From assembly GCA_019914945.1 (NCBI GenBank), contig CM034112.1, positions 6,270,001-6,334,000 of the forward strand: a DNA stretch of 64,000 nt. Direction: 5' to 3'. Source of the stretch: Typha latifolia. Its lineage: Eukaryota > Streptophyta > Magnoliopsida > Poales > Typhaceae. This document shows, one piece after another, positions 1-10,671 of this stretch. The notes beneath the pieces are model-generated. The model saw only the letters and a program-made list of their open reading frames with translations. It made no database searches and was not told where the DNA came from. Numbering within the stretch: position 1 is the first letter of the stretch; every line of letters begins with the position of its first letter. Position numbers and translations under genes: made by a program.

Positions 1-361
1 AGCTAATGTGGGTCCACCATGCTGTCCCACTAGTCATCCTTGAGCTCGTATTTAGGCCCCAAGTCACGCTCTGTTATGGACTGACCTCAGCTACCAGATC
101 AAGCTGGGATGCTGAGATGCAGTCCGTGTAGTTAGAGAAAAATATTTATTAAATATTCTTCCATAATTAGAAAATTATAAAACTAGATGAGTTTATTCTA
201 TATCTTCTTGACTTACACTTTTTATATTCACGCCATTTGCAGATTCTGATTGTCACTAAGGCAAAATTAGGCAAAGATACGATCGAGATGGAGATGATGC
301 GTGATAGTGGTGATGGAATAGTTGCACGAGGTGCTGTTGGGTGAAGAGGGGGGAGAAGGTG
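1..361. other. Unassigned sequence left of the first LTR
   Basis: I see no recognisable gene here. Positions 1-130 are mixed-composition sequence, 130-240 are AT-rich, and 280-360 are GA-rich. Short open frames of 66-82 codons run through the stretch and on into the LTR fragment, but they match no family I know. It may be the flank of the solo-type LTR that starts at 362, or part of another decayed element. Confidence 0.4.
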
Positions 362-1606
362 TGTAATGCTCCCGCCCGACACGGGCATGTGCATGCCCAC
401 GCGCCCACACAGCACCCATGGCGCACGCGACAGGTCGGGCGGGGCCCATCACACATAGATACTCTCCTGTACGCATATAATCATGACATCATCAAATAAA
501 ACCTGCTAACCTATCCATGATCACATAATCCATCACCAAATAAATCATACTATTAACCAAATAAACCGGTTAACATATGAATATCCCAGTCCACAATAAT
601 ATACATTAGACCACTACATAATCTGGCAAGACCCACACAGGCCATAACAAACCATCAAGATATAACTAAAATAACTAATACAAGAGTACACTATGATTCG
701 ACCTATATTATACAATTCATCGTCTAATACAACAAAGTACAAATATCAAATACTGGTACAACTCAATTCCTATATAAACTATCATCTATACCGTCTCGCA
801 TCTATAGCTTAGCTCATCATCGCTTTAAAATATCTTCTCAAGATATCTCAAGTCGCTATCACATACCACGTATCTAAGGGGGTTAGAAAAGAAATAAAGA
901 GAGTCATGAGCAAAAGACTTAGTGAATAGACCTTACCCCAAATCAGTGATATCAAATAGAGAGTAAATCATGTACTGGATAATATGAATCAGAAAGAGCA
1001 TCATGTCATGAATGAGTATATGAATGTTCCTCAATAATACATAAATAAAAATAGATAACATGTCATGTCATAACTGATAGAATATATAATCCTCGATAAT
1101 GTATAAATAAATCTCCATGTCATACCATCATCATATCTCTCTCTCAAATATGACATATGATGCATGCCGACCATGACCATGCTATGATATCAAATGCAAC
1201 CATATATAATGTATATTGATCACTCGATAATTAGGTAACCAAATGATAATGAAATCATATGCATTTCTCAACATCACAATCATCAATCATCACCGACATC
1301 TCGGTATAATATCATCATACTAGACCACTGTGCACAGTCAATACCCGATACCCGGTCTCAACATCATGTCTGAAGGCTCAGAGCATACTCCGCCACCCAC
1401 AAAAGTATCTCAAATATAATCATACCCCACCACCTACTAGGGTATCAACATCCATCCAGACCGGGCACCCACATAGTTGTTAAAAACCTCGTGAGGATAA
1501 CTCGCCACATATGCCCTAGCGAACGATATGTGTTCGAATGTCTGCTGCGCACACAGACTAACGACCTCAGACGTAAGGCCAACAGGATCGCGACTATGTT
1601 GAGTAC
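362..1606 (-). mobile_element. Truncated long LTR (copy A) of a Tekay-like chromovirus
   Basis: The sequence begins TGTAATGCTCCCGCC and runs parallel to the two complete copies at 25739-28539 and 50933-53968 (inverted), including the motif block around 480-540 and the block around 1490-1600. It stops at about 1606, where homology switches without a gap to the gag gene of the next element. Roughly the last 1.2 kb of the LTR (read on the minus strand) is kept, and the promoter half is gone. Orientation is set by copy C, where an A-rich start, a TATA-like site and a CT-rich leader read on the plus strand as in the Tekay LTR at 20108. No target duplication can be checked because the right end is missing. 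Confidence 0.75.
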
Positions 1607-2060
1607 ATTTAGTAGTCGTTGTGAGCTACTGTGGCCCGAACATACATTGTTCAGTACATTTATTTTAGGGCTGCGAGAGGAGATGCAAGCGGATGTTCGT
1701 GCTTTATGTCCTAGTACTCTTGAGAAGGCCTTTGAGAAGGTCGTGAGGATGGAACAAAAGCATAGGGCTTTAAGGATGGTAGCGAAAAATAATTGGGGTA
1801 ACCAAGATGGGCGATTTGCACCTAGAGCGTCGGTTGGAAATTCTGCGGTTTCAAAAATAGCGGCTACGACTACTAGACCATGACCACGTCTGAGACCTTC
1901 TTCCGATGTTAGAGGAGGCACAAGAACCCCCCCCCCCCCCCCTGTTCGAACTCTCACACCTACCCAAGAAGAGGAGCGAAGAGCGAAGGGCCTTTGCTTT
2001 CGATGTGATGAGCGTTTCACCCCTAGCCATCGATGTTCCAAACCGATCGGGAGTGTGATG
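1607..2060 (+). pseudogene. Chromovirus element 1: gag remnant with zinc knuckle
   Basis: This is the C-terminal half of a Ty3/gypsy gag, the capsid/nucleocapsid precursor. The stretch translating as GLREEMQADVRALCP and the WGNQDGRFAPR stretch recur in element 2 at about 6890-7060. A CX2C...H...C zinc knuckle (CFRCDERF...HRCSKP) lies at about 1998-2045. The reading frame enters from the LTR A fragment, so an open frame at 1491-1883 is an LTR-gag chimera. A run of 16 C residues at 1927-1942 breaks the frame and is absent from element 2. The gag N-terminus, PBS and 5' LTR are missing. Confidence 0.8.
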
Positions 2061-2460
2061 CTTATTGATGGTCCTAAGGAGGATGATGAGATTGATGAGG
2101 ATGGAAAGTGTCCAGAGGAGACCCATAAGAAGGCCGTTGTGGAGGGCGTTGAGGAAGATATCCAAGCTAATATTGATGCATGCATATTCAGGTACTTTCG
2201 CGCCGAGGACGTTACAAATAAATGAACTCGTTAGAAAGCATTGTGTACACATCCTCATCGATTTGGAGAGTATACAGAGCTTTCTAAACGAGAGGTTAGT
2301 GAGGAGATTGGGTTTGGATGCCGAACTGACTATAGGATTTGACGTTACTATTGAAGACGGCACGAAGCTTAGGGCAGAGAGCTTGTGTCTCTGGGTCGGT
2401 ATACAGGTGCAAGGATACGACATCACTGTGGACTTGTCTCCGTTGGCGCTATGAGGAGCG
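2061..2460 (+). pseudogene. Chromovirus element 1: aspartic protease remnant
   Basis: This is the retropepsin region that processes the gag-pol polyprotein. The frame at 2065-2454 contains the HILID stretch followed by NERLVRRLGLDAE and the DGTKLRAESLC segment typical of Reina-like chromovirus proteases. The catalytic D-S/T-G triplet has decayed to D-L-E at about 2260, while element 2 keeps D-S-G. The downstream ADIVLG segment is interrupted by a stop at about 2453. It is non-functional. Confidence 0.75.
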
Positions 2461-2859
2461 AACATTGTCCTTAGTGCTCACTAGTTATAGAGTTTGGGAC
2501 TCATCACATTTGATTTCCGGAGTATGTGGATGAAATATAAATAGGGAAACAAAGCTGTGCGGGTTGATGGTGTTCGGACTTTGCTGATTCCTACGATGCA
2601 TCCTATGGTGGGGCTGCTTGGTGCGTATGATTTGGCCTATCTTTTTCAATTATGACTTGCAGGAGATAAGCCTCAAATGAGTTTAGGTACTATAATTAAA
2701 TTGTCTAATTTATTAGATAACTTTTTTGGATTGTTTGAGGAGCCATAGGAGTTGCCACTAAGGAGAGCAGCGTACCATTGCATAGAGATTGTACCTGGGG
2801 CTGCATTGGCGAACTGAGGCCATATCGGTATCCACATGTGCAAAAAGAAGTTATCTTAA

Positions 2860-4035
2860 AGATGGTAGCCGAGATGTTGGAGCAAGGCCTCATACAACTG
2901 AGTCATAGCTTATACTCATCTCCCGTGCTTTTGGTGCAAAAAAAGGACGAAACATGACATTTTTGTGTTGACTATCGAGCACTAAATGCTATTACCATCA
3001 AGGACCGATATCCTATTCCGGTTATTGAGGAGTTGCTAGACGAGCTTGCAAGGGCGACTACATTTAGTAAGCTTGACTTAAGGGCGAAGTATCATCAAAT
3101 TAGAGTTCACCCGGCGGATGTGCACAAAACTACATTTCGGACTCCGGACGGGCATTACGAGTTTCGAGTGATGCCTTCTGGTCTCTCCAATTCTCTAGCT
3201 ACCTTTCAAGGCCTCATGGATGATATATTTCGGACTCTCTTGCGAAGGTATTCTTGGTATTTTTTTACGGCATTTTGGTGTATATTAGAACTGAATTGGA
3301 GCATTGGCGGTATTTGGAGGATGTGCTAAATTTGATGAAGCAAAACCAATTGAAGATCAAGAAGTGCAAGTGCCTAAGGAGAGTACCAAAGGTGGAGTAT
3401 TTAGGCCACATCATTTCAATGGATGGTTAGCGGCGGATCCACAAAAGGTTGTATGTATGACTGCTTGGCCTATTCCTACTACTACTACCGGATTGAGAGG
3501 ATTTATGGGGCTAACTAGTTATTATCATCGATTCATCGCCGAATATGGTAAGATCGCTGCTTCTCTCACTTCTTTGTTGAAAAAGGACTATTTTAGAAGG
3601 ATATATGAAGCCACTTCAGCTTTTGAAATTTTGAAAACAACAATGACGATGGCACCCGTTCTAGAGCTACCGGACTTCACCAAAGAATTTATTATGGAAT
3701 GTGATGCGTCGGGTGTTGGCATAGGAGCTGTACTAATGCAAGAAGGACGTCCCATTGCCTATCTTAGCAAGGATTTATCGCAAAAATCTCAGCGATTATT
3801 GACTTATGAGAGAGAGATGTTGGCAATTCTACATGCGATGACAAAGTGGAGGCCTTATTTGATCGGTAGACGATTCATTATCCGAACCGATCAAAGTAGT
3901 CTTTCATACTTTAGACACACTCCGACATAGTAGAGATGGGTCACAAAATTGCTGAGATATGATTATAAAATCCAATACAAGAAGGGAATGGAAAATAGAG
4001 CGGCGGATGCACTATTGCGACAACCCGATACCGCT
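2860..4035 (+). pseudogene. Chromovirus element 1: reverse transcriptase and RNase H remnant
   Basis: This is a Ty3/gypsy RT followed by RNase H, which copy the RNA into DNA and remove the RNA strand. RT landmarks are [12 protein letters not shown] near 2917, [18 protein letters not shown] near 2970, [17 protein letters not shown] near 3060 and the [17 protein letters not shown] segment. The catalytic F-D-D motif has become F-Y-G at about 3258-3270. RNase H begins near 3650 (ELPDFTKEFIMECDASGVG) and includes YLSKDLSQKSQRLLTYERE. Stops include a TGA for the Trp of the GTWHFCVDY motif and two TAG codons at about 3929. Frameshifts lie near 3280 and 3330. Confidence 0.85.
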
Positions 4036-4039
4036 GAGC

Positions 4040-4545
4040 TTGTAGCCTATTCATCTCCTACCTTTCCTTTTCTTAACAAGCTGAGGTATGCATGTACATC
4101 TGACCCAGATATTTTGAAATTATTGTAGGAGGTGATGGATGATCCGGAGTGCCATCCGAGTTGGCAGAATCAAGACGGGTTGCTGCCGGACCGCGGATGC
4201 ATTCAAGTGTTGGAGGGTATTGGTCCGATTGCATATCGTTTGGAGCTACCGGAGAGGTCGAGAGTGCATCCTGTCTTCCATGTTTCATTGCTGAGGGAGC
4301 GCATTGGAGATCATGAGATCGTTGGATTAGTTCTACCGGAGCCATTGGAGGAGATAGAGATCGTAGAGCCAGTTCGAGTACTTGTTAGATGTCAACGACG
4401 ACATGGTACCAAATTGGAGATGGAGATTCTAGTTGAGTGGCTTGGCAAGCCTTCTGATGAGGCGACATGGGAGTTGGAGACCGATATCTTGGAGCGTTTT
4501 CCTGATTTTTCACCTTGAGGGCAAGATGGGGGAAGCGTGGTAGGC
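4040..4545 (+). pseudogene. Chromovirus element 1: pol C-terminus with chromodomain, integrase deleted
   Basis: After the RNase H tail and a short linker (DPEC...QDGLL at 4140-4180) the frame jumps directly to the end of integrase ([23 protein letters not shown]). It then enters a chromodomain at about 4360-4518 (LVEWLGKPSDEATWE...FPDFSP). The catalytic integrase core of about 300 residues is missing. Element 2 has the same junction and the same preceding TAG codon, so the deletion is shared. Chromodomains normally target integration to heterochromatin. A purine-rich tract (about 4525-4540) abuts the LTR and fits a polypurine tract. Confidence 0.8.
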
Positions 4546-5040
4546 TGATACACTTAGTTAGGATCTTTTCTTATTGCATTAGGTGTTTATTTTCATTAAA
4601 ATAAAATTCCTGTACGTCATGTTCAAATGCAGGTGGAGTCGTGTTCGAACACTTGTGAACCCTTGTGAACGCCTTGTGAACGTTTGTGAATTCCTTGTAG
4701 AGCCAGTTTGTGTACTTGCTAGGCACTGACGACAACATGGTACCATATTGGAGATGGAGATTAGGAAGTTGGAGACTAATATCTTGGAGCATTTCCCCGA
4801 CTTTTCACCCACATTATTTCGTGTTTTCGTCCTTGCTAAAATTCTAATCTGTGAAGGGCGTAAATATGAAAGTTGTAGATTAGGAAGTTACGGATCCAAC
4901 CTAATTGGTTTTTGTAAAGTTATACATTATAGTTCGAATCTGACGAATATTTTTCCTCGATTGCGCGGACTGATTTCTGTAATAAAATCAGATCTTGAAG
5001 GAATCTTAGCGTAGCCTATCTTTGGTTCCAAATCTTATCA
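4546..5040 (+). mobile_element. LTR1 of the Reina-like array, chimeric and lacking its promoter
   Basis: It starts TGATACACTTAGTTAGG, ends CTTATCA and is followed by a tRNA-Met primer site. It serves as 3' LTR of element 1 and 5' LTR of element 2. LTR2 is 858 bp, whereas LTR1 is 495 bp. The middle, which in LTR2 holds the TATA box and leader (about 9930-10410), is replaced by 4697-4809, a piece of the chromodomain coding end (compare 4365-4517, minus an internal 42 nt or so). It probably cannot start transcription. Confidence 0.85.
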
Positions 5041-5043
5041 TAT

Positions 5044-5097
5044 TGGTATCAGAGCCTAACAATTGGTATTAGGGCCTATCAATTGGTATCAGAGCAG
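5044..5097 (+). other. Primer binding site, three tandem copies
   Basis: TGGTATCAGAGC, complementary to the 3' end of plant initiator tRNA-Met, begins at 5045 and is followed by two further copies (one degenerate, GGTATTAGGGC) about 20 bp apart. Such a site right after an LTR marks the start of minus-strand DNA synthesis. Repetition of the site is unusual. Confidence 0.85.
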
Positions 5098-5118
5098 GTG
5101 AACTTTAGACCTCCATTA

Positions 5119-5437
5119 ATGGTTGAAACAAGAAAGATGATATCAACAAGGAGATCTATGGAGAGCACACTGACAAGGGAGGACTCAATGCATGATGATC
5201 CTAACCGTGAGGCCGATTCCTTTGGAGTGACCACGACAGGACCGAGTCAACCAACGTCCATGGGTATATGGATGAACTAAGGGGCATGTTCCAAATATTA
5301 TTGCATAGAGTTGACAACATACAAAAGGATCACAAAGAATTCAACGGATATGTCGTGAATCGATTGGGTTCGTCATCTCCTCGACGATGAACAGAGTTTC
5401 AAGAAGGACTAACGGTGGGACTCCATAAAATCAATAC
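5119..5437 (+). pseudogene. Chromovirus element 2: gag, first part
   Basis: The gag start is MVETRKM at about 5120, followed by RSMESTLTREDSMHDDP and TTGPSQPTSMG. The gag-only element G5 at 62650 has the same N-terminus, so both belong to one family. The frame breaks at about 5278 and the coding sequence is cut at 5437 by the LTR-element insertion (target duplication AATAC). Coding homology resumes at 6235. Confidence 0.75.
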
Positions 5438-6229
5438 TGATACGATCCTTCCTCGGCTATAGGCTCTGATACCAGATTGATACGAACCCTCTTTTGGTGC
5501 TATGGCTCTGATACCAGATTGTTACGATCTTGCACGGAACTTTGAGATAAGATCCCGAAATATCCCGCCGTTGGATCGCTGTGAAATTTTGATATGTTGT
5601 AGGCCCGGAAAAGAGCTTTCCAACGGATCTAGTTTCAGGCGAATCGGAGTTGGGGATCTCGAGATATCGTTCGTTTAGTGGACGAACGTCAGGATACTCT
5701 GTTTTTGGATTCCGTGGATGAAGGCACGAAATCCTAGGTAATGGTGGATTGTCGAGGGCCGGTGTTGATGGGGTGGCACCGGTGGAAAAGTGATGGTGGA
5801 AGGGTTATGGATGATGGAAAGGTTAGGGATAGCGATGGATAAATTGGAAGAAGGGGGAGAAGAGGGCCACTCCTAAGGGACTAGGATGATTGGCCTGTCG
5901 AGGGAGATTAGAAGCGGCGTCGCCGGGGAGATTGAGGGAGCGGGAGCGAAGAAGACGAAGAAGGCAAGGCAAACTCAATTCTCAATAATCAATAATAAAT
6001 TTTGGTTGCCCTACACATACTTTTATAGGCTAACCAACAACTCAATCTTATCCTAAAACACAATCTTATCCTAAAACTCAATCTTATCCTAAAACACAAT
6101 CTTATCCTAAAACTCAATCTTATCCTAAAACTCAATCTTATCCTAAAACTCAATCTTATCCTAAAACTCAATCTTATCCTAAGGTAAATCCAAGCTCGAG
6201 ACGACGTCGGTGAAGTCCGAATCGTATCA
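5438..6229 (-). mobile_element. Small LTR-retroelement relic inserted in gag (5' LTR, PBS and a trace of the 3' end)
   Basis: The insertion is flanked by AATAC at 5433-5437 and 6230-6234, a perfect 5-bp target duplication. Read on the minus strand it has one LTR (6229 to 5520, TGATACGATTCGG...CGTAACA), a tRNA-Met primer site at 5516-5505, about 45 bp holding a second primer-site copy (5474-5463), and then the other terminus at 5438. The LTR has a TATA box at 6028-6021 (CCTATAAAA). It is the same LTR family as 37028-37595 and 54135-55260, so this is a deletion derivative of a G4-type chromovirus. It could also be called a TRIM-like element. Confidence 0.85.
6042..6182. repeat. 18-bp tandem repeat array inside the LTR
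   Basis: The unit ACTCAATCTTATCCTAAA is repeated about eight times with single-base variants (CTCAA or CACAA). It lies just upstream of the LTR TATA box when read on the minus strand, so it would sit in U3. The related LTR at 37028-37595 lacks it. Confidence 0.9.
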
Positions 6230-6234
6230 AATAC

Positions 6235-7270
6235 CCCATAGGTCCAGGTGTGTCATATGAGTGTCAATGATCCCCTCCTACCTATGCCTTCACATCATCC
6301 CCCACCTCCGTTACCAAACCCAAGACCAGCGGTGGTGGAACCTAAGAGGCATGCGGCACCAGTGCACTTTGTCGATGAGGAGGATTGGCACTATGAGGAT
6401 GAGGTTGATCCCTATGGAGATGGTGATGGACATGCACGAGGATTTAGAGACGGTGATCAACATGCACAAAGGTTTAGACCTAAATCTTGGATCTTTCGCG
6501 AACTCGACAATACTATTCGGGGGAGAACCGCACGTTTGGACTTTCCAAAATTCTAAAGCGGTGATGCAATGGATTGGGTATTTCAAGTTGAACAATATTT
6601 TGATTGTCAAGGTACAACGGAAGATGCAAAAGTCCATATGGCAAGCTTTCACCTCCAAGGAATGGCATGCATTGGTATAGATTGGTAATTTGTGGTGGTG
6701 GATTTATCGGATGGGCTGATTTTTGTAGAAGGATTACACGTAGATTTGGGACAGTGACATATGAAGATTTTGCTGCCACATTAAGCAAGATGGTTCAAAA
6801 GACTACCGTATTGGAGTACTAAGCTAAGTTTGAAAGAGTTAGTAGTCGTTGTGAGCCATCATGGCCTGAACGTATATTGATGAGTATATTTATTTCAGGG
6901 CTACAAGAGGAGATACAAGAGGATGTTCGTGCTCTATGTCCTACTACTCTTGAGGAGGCCTTTGAGAAGACCGTGAGGATGGGACAAAAGCATAGGGCTT
7001 TAAAAATGGCAGCGAAAACTAATTGGGGCAACCGAGATGGGCGGTTTGCACCTAGAACATCAATTGGAAATTCTGTGGTTTCAAAAACAGCGGCTGCGAC
7101 TACTAGACCACGACCACATTTGAGACCTTTTTCCGACGTTAGAGGAGGCACAAGACCGTTCGAACTCTCACACCTGCCAAGGTGGAGGAGCAAAGAGCAA
7201 AGGGCCTTTGATTTCGATGTGATGAGTGTTTCACCCTCGGTCATCGGTGTTCTAAACCGATTGGGAGCGT
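6235..7270 (+). pseudogene. Chromovirus element 2: gag, second part with zinc knuckle
   Basis: Gag resumes after the insertion. Capsid-like segments appear in shifting frames: PKFKSGDAMDWVFQVEQYFD-like sequence near 6540-6600, WADFCRRITRRFGTVTYEDF near 6710-6770, ISGLQEEIQEDVRALCP near 6890, and WGNRDGRFAPRT near 7025. The zinc knuckle region is at about 7205-7260 (RCDECF...HRCSKPIG). Frameshifts near 6545, 6680, 6825 and 7180 prevent a full product. Confidence 0.8.
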
Positions 7271-7860
7271 GATGCTTATCGATGGTCCTGAGGATGATGA
7301 TGAGGTAGTTGATGATGGAGAGTGTCCAGAGGAGACCCATGAGGAGACTATGGAGGAAGGTGTGGAGGAGGATATCCAAGCTGAAATATTAATGCATGCA
7401 TATTCGGGTACTTTCGCGCCGAGGACATTACGAGTAGACGAACTCGTTAGAAAGCATTGTGTACACATCCTCATCGATTCGGGGAGTATACAACTTTCTA
7501 GACGAGAGGCTAGTGAGGAGATTGGGTTTGGATGCTGAACCGACTACGAGGTTTGACGTTGCTATTGGAGACGGCACAAAGTTTAGGGCGGAGAGCTTAT
7601 GTCGCCGAGTCGGTATTTGGGTGCAAGGACACGACATCATTGTGGACTTGTATCTGTTAGCGCTACGAGGAGCGGACATTGTCCTTGGTGCTCATTGGTT
7701 ACAAAGTTTTGGACCCGTCATATTTGATTTTCGAAGCATGTGGATGAAATATAAACAAAGAAACAAAGATGTGCGGCTTGATGGTATTTGGACTTCGCCG
7801 ATTCCTATGATGTAGCCTATGGTGGGACTGTTTGGTGCGTATGATTTGGCCTATCTTCTT
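7271..7860 (+). pseudogene. Chromovirus element 2: aspartic protease
   Basis: The frame starts with an acidic linker (MLIDGPEDDDEVVDDGE), followed by the protease. The catalytic D-S-G triplet (HILIDSGSIQ) is intact at about 7475, followed by ERLVRRLGLDAEPTTRFDVAIGDGT in a shifted frame and ADIVLGAHWLQSFGPVIFDF near 7672-7730. One frameshift near 7490 separates the catalytic triplet from the rest. It is better preserved than the element 1 copy. Confidence 0.75.
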
Positions 7861-9270
7861 CAGTTAGGACCAGTAGGAGATGAGCTTTAAACGAGTTTAG
7901 GTACTATCATTTAATTGTCTAATCTATTAGATACCTTTTCTGGACTGTTTGAGGAGCCGCAGGAGTTGCCACCGAGAGCGGTAGACCATCGCATAGAGAT
8001 TGTACCTGGCGCTGCACCGACGAACGTGAAGCCATATTAGTATCCACATGTACAAAAAGAAGTTATCTAAAAAATGATAGCCTAGATGTTGGAGCAAGGC
8101 CTTATACAACCAAGTCATAGCTCATACTCATCCCCCGTGCTTTTGGTGCGAAAAGAAGATGGGACATGGCATTTTTGTGTCGACTATCGAGTACTAAACG
8201 CTATTACCGTCAAGGACCGGTATCCTATTCCAGTTATCGAGGAGTTATTGGATGAGCTTGCAGGGGCGACTATATTTAGTAAGCTTGACTTGAGGGCCGG
8301 GTATCATCAAATTAGAGTTCACCCGACGGATGTGCACAAAACTACATTTCGGACTCCGGACGGGCATTATGAGTTTCGAGTGATGCCTTTTGGACTCACC
8401 AATGCTCCAGCTACCTTTCAATGCCTCATGAATGATATATTTTGGCCTCTCTTACAAAGATGTCTTGGTATTTTTTGACGATATTTTGGTGTATAGCAGG
8501 ACTGAATTGGAGCATTGGCGCCAGTTGGAGAATGTGCTGAATTTGTTAGAACAAAACCAATTGAAGATTAAGAAGTCCAAGTGCCTATGGGGAGTATCGA
8601 AGGTGGAGTATTTAGGCCACATCATTTTAGCGGATGGTGTAGCGGTGGATCCTCAAAAGGTTGCATATATGACTGCTTGGCCTATTCCTTCCTGCTACTA
8701 CCACTAGATTAAGAAGATTTTTAGGGCTGACTGGTTATTATCGTCGATTCATCGCCGGATATGGCAAGATCGCTGCTCCTCTCACTTCTTTGTTGAAAAA
8801 AAAAACTCTTTTAGGTGGACGGATGAAGCCACTTTAGCCTTTAAAATATTGAAAATAGCAATGGCGATGGCACCCATTCTAGCGCTACCGGACTTCACCA
8901 AAGAATTCATTGTTTAGTGTGATGCATCAGGTGTTGGCATAGGAGTAATACTAATGCAAGAAGGACGTCCTATGCCTATCTTACCAAGGCTTTATCGCAA
9001 AAATATTCACAATTATTGACTTATGAGAGAGAGATGTTGGCAATTTTGCATGCAGTGTCAAAGTGGAAGCCTTATTTGATCGATAGACGATTCATTATTC
9101 GAATTGATCAAAGGAGTCTTCCATACTTTATGGGACAGCGCATACACACTCCGGCATAGTAGCGATGGGTCACAAAATTGCTGGGGTATGATTATGAAAT
9201 TCAATACAAGAAGAGAACGGAAAATAGAGCAGCGGATGCACTATCGCGCCAACTCGATACATCTGAGCTT
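7861..9270 (+). pseudogene. Chromovirus element 2: reverse transcriptase and RNase H
   Basis: RT runs from about 8086 ([19 protein letters not shown]) through [36 protein letters not shown] and [25 protein letters not shown]. The catalytic F-D-D is intact at 8474-8482, in the +1 frame after a shift near 8450. The connection segment KKSKCLWGVSKVEYLGHII is near 8570. RNase H follows from about 8885 (CDASGVGIG) to 9240 (ENRAADALSRQL). It carries several stops, among them the TAGTAG pair also present in element 1. Positions 7861-8085 hold the degraded linker. Confidence 0.85.
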
Positions 9271-9773
9271 GTAGCCTATTATCTCCTACCTTTTCCTTCC
9301 TTGATGAGCTGAGGTATGCATGTACATCTGACCCAGATATTTTGAGATTTTTGTAGGAGGTGATGGATGATCTAGAGCGCCATCCCGAGTTGGAGAATCG
9401 AGGCGGTTTGCTGCTGGACCGCGGATGCTTTCAGGTTTTAGAGCCTATTGGTCCGGTTGCATATCGTTTGGAGCTGCCAGAGGGGTCGAGAGTGCATCCT
9501 GTCTTTCATGTTTCATTATTGAGAGAGCACATTGGAGATCATGAGATTGTTGGATTGGTTCTACCAGAGCCATTGGAGAAGATAGAGATCGTAGAGCCAG
9601 TTCGAGTACTTGTTAGATGTTGACGACGACATGATACCAAATTGGAGATGGAGATTCTAGTTGAGTGGCTTGGCAAGCCTTCTGATGAGGCGACATGGGA
9701 GTTGGAGACTGATATCTTGGAGCGTTTTCCTGACTTTTCACCTTGAGGGCAAGGTGGGGGAAGCGTTGTGGGC
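9271..9773 (+). pseudogene. Chromovirus element 2: pol C-terminus with chromodomain, integrase deleted
   Basis: The frame at 9360-9623 reads from the linker ([10 protein letters not shown]...RGGLL) straight into the integrase C-terminus ([30 protein letters not shown]). It then shifts into the chromodomain (EILVEWLGKPSDEATWELE...FPDFSP) ending at about 9745. The integrase core is missing at the same point as in element 1. A purine-rich GGTGGGGGAAGCG tract near 9752-9765 is the likely polypurine tract before LTR2. Confidence 0.8.
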
Positions 9774-10631
9774 TGATACACTTAGTTAGGATCTTTTCTT
9801 ATTGCATTAGGTGTTTATTTTCATTAAAATAAAATTCCTGTAGGTCATGTTCAAATGCAGGTGGAGTCGCGTTCGAACAGTTGTGAACCCTTGTGAACGC
9901 CTTGTGAACGCCTTGTGAACGTTTGTGAATGCCTTATGAACGCCCGCATTCGAACGACTTGTGAACACCTGTGTCGCGTTCGCAAGTTCAGAGAAGGGGC
10001 TTTTTGAGTGCGTTTGAATGCGATCGGGTGCGTTCGAACGCGATCGACGGGAATCCTCTAAAATTAGGGTTTCATACTGTTTTAGGACTTGTTGGCTAGC
10101 CTCTATAAATATGTGGATGGCAACCAACTTCATATTGGAATTGGATTCTTAATTTTTTTTACCTCCTATCTTCTCTCTAGACTCTTCCCTCCTTCCTTTT
10201 CACCATCATTCCACCTCTACCATTGGCAAGATTTCTCCTTGCTTCTAATCTCCCTCGTCTATCGAATCACCCATCTTCTTTGGGATCTCGACCACTTCGT
10301 TCCCTTCGTCTACTTCCCTTAATCACTTTCACAATCCACCCTCATCTCCATACCGATCCATAACCCTAACATCCATTCCACCCGTCACCACTACCACCAC
10401 CCACGTTATTCTATATTTTCGTCCCTACTACAGTTCGAATATGTGAAGGGCATAAATATGAAAATTGTAAATTAGGAAGTTATGGATCCAACCCAATTAG
10501 TTTCATAATTGTCTGACTATCGAAGAATATCTGATAAATATTTTTCCTCGGTTGTGCAGTCCGATTTTTGTAATAAATTCAAATTTTGAAGGAATCTTAG
10601 CGTAGCCTATCTTTGGTTCCAGATCTTACCA
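9774..10631 (+). mobile_element. LTR2 of the Reina-like array (most complete LTR)
   Basis: It starts TGATACACTTAGTTAGG, ends ATCTTACCA and is followed by a primer site. U3 holds a cluster of GTTCGAAC/GTGAACGC motifs (about 9860-10045). A TATA box, CTATAAATA, lies near 10101-10109, and a pyrimidine-rich leader follows (10140-10330). It is 3' LTR of element 2 and lies directly before the internal region of element 3, so the array shares LTRs. Confidence 0.88.
10098..10112 (+). promoter_or_regulatory. LTR2 TATA box
   Basis: CCTCTATAAATATGTGGATGG-type context, with the core CTATAAATA. LTR3 (11775-11790) and the G5 3' LTR (63765-63780) keep the same context. It lies 55-230 bp downstream of the GTTCGAAC cluster and upstream of a CT-rich leader, the arrangement expected of a Pol II promoter. 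Confidence 0.7.
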
Positions 10632-10634
10632 AAT

Positions 10635-10671
10635 TGGTATCAGAGCCTAACAATTGATGTCAGAGCCTATC
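10635..10671 (+). other. Primer binding site after LTR2, with a second degenerate copy
   Basis: TGGTATCAGAGC begins at about 10635. A degenerate second copy (GATGTCAGAGC) follows about 21 bp later. It is the same initiator-tRNA-Met type as at 5045. Confidence 0.8.

Noticed and set aside
6042..6182. CRISPR-like short regular repeat
   Set aside because: The 18-bp units are directly adjacent with no spacers, lie inside an LTR, and the window is a plant genome.
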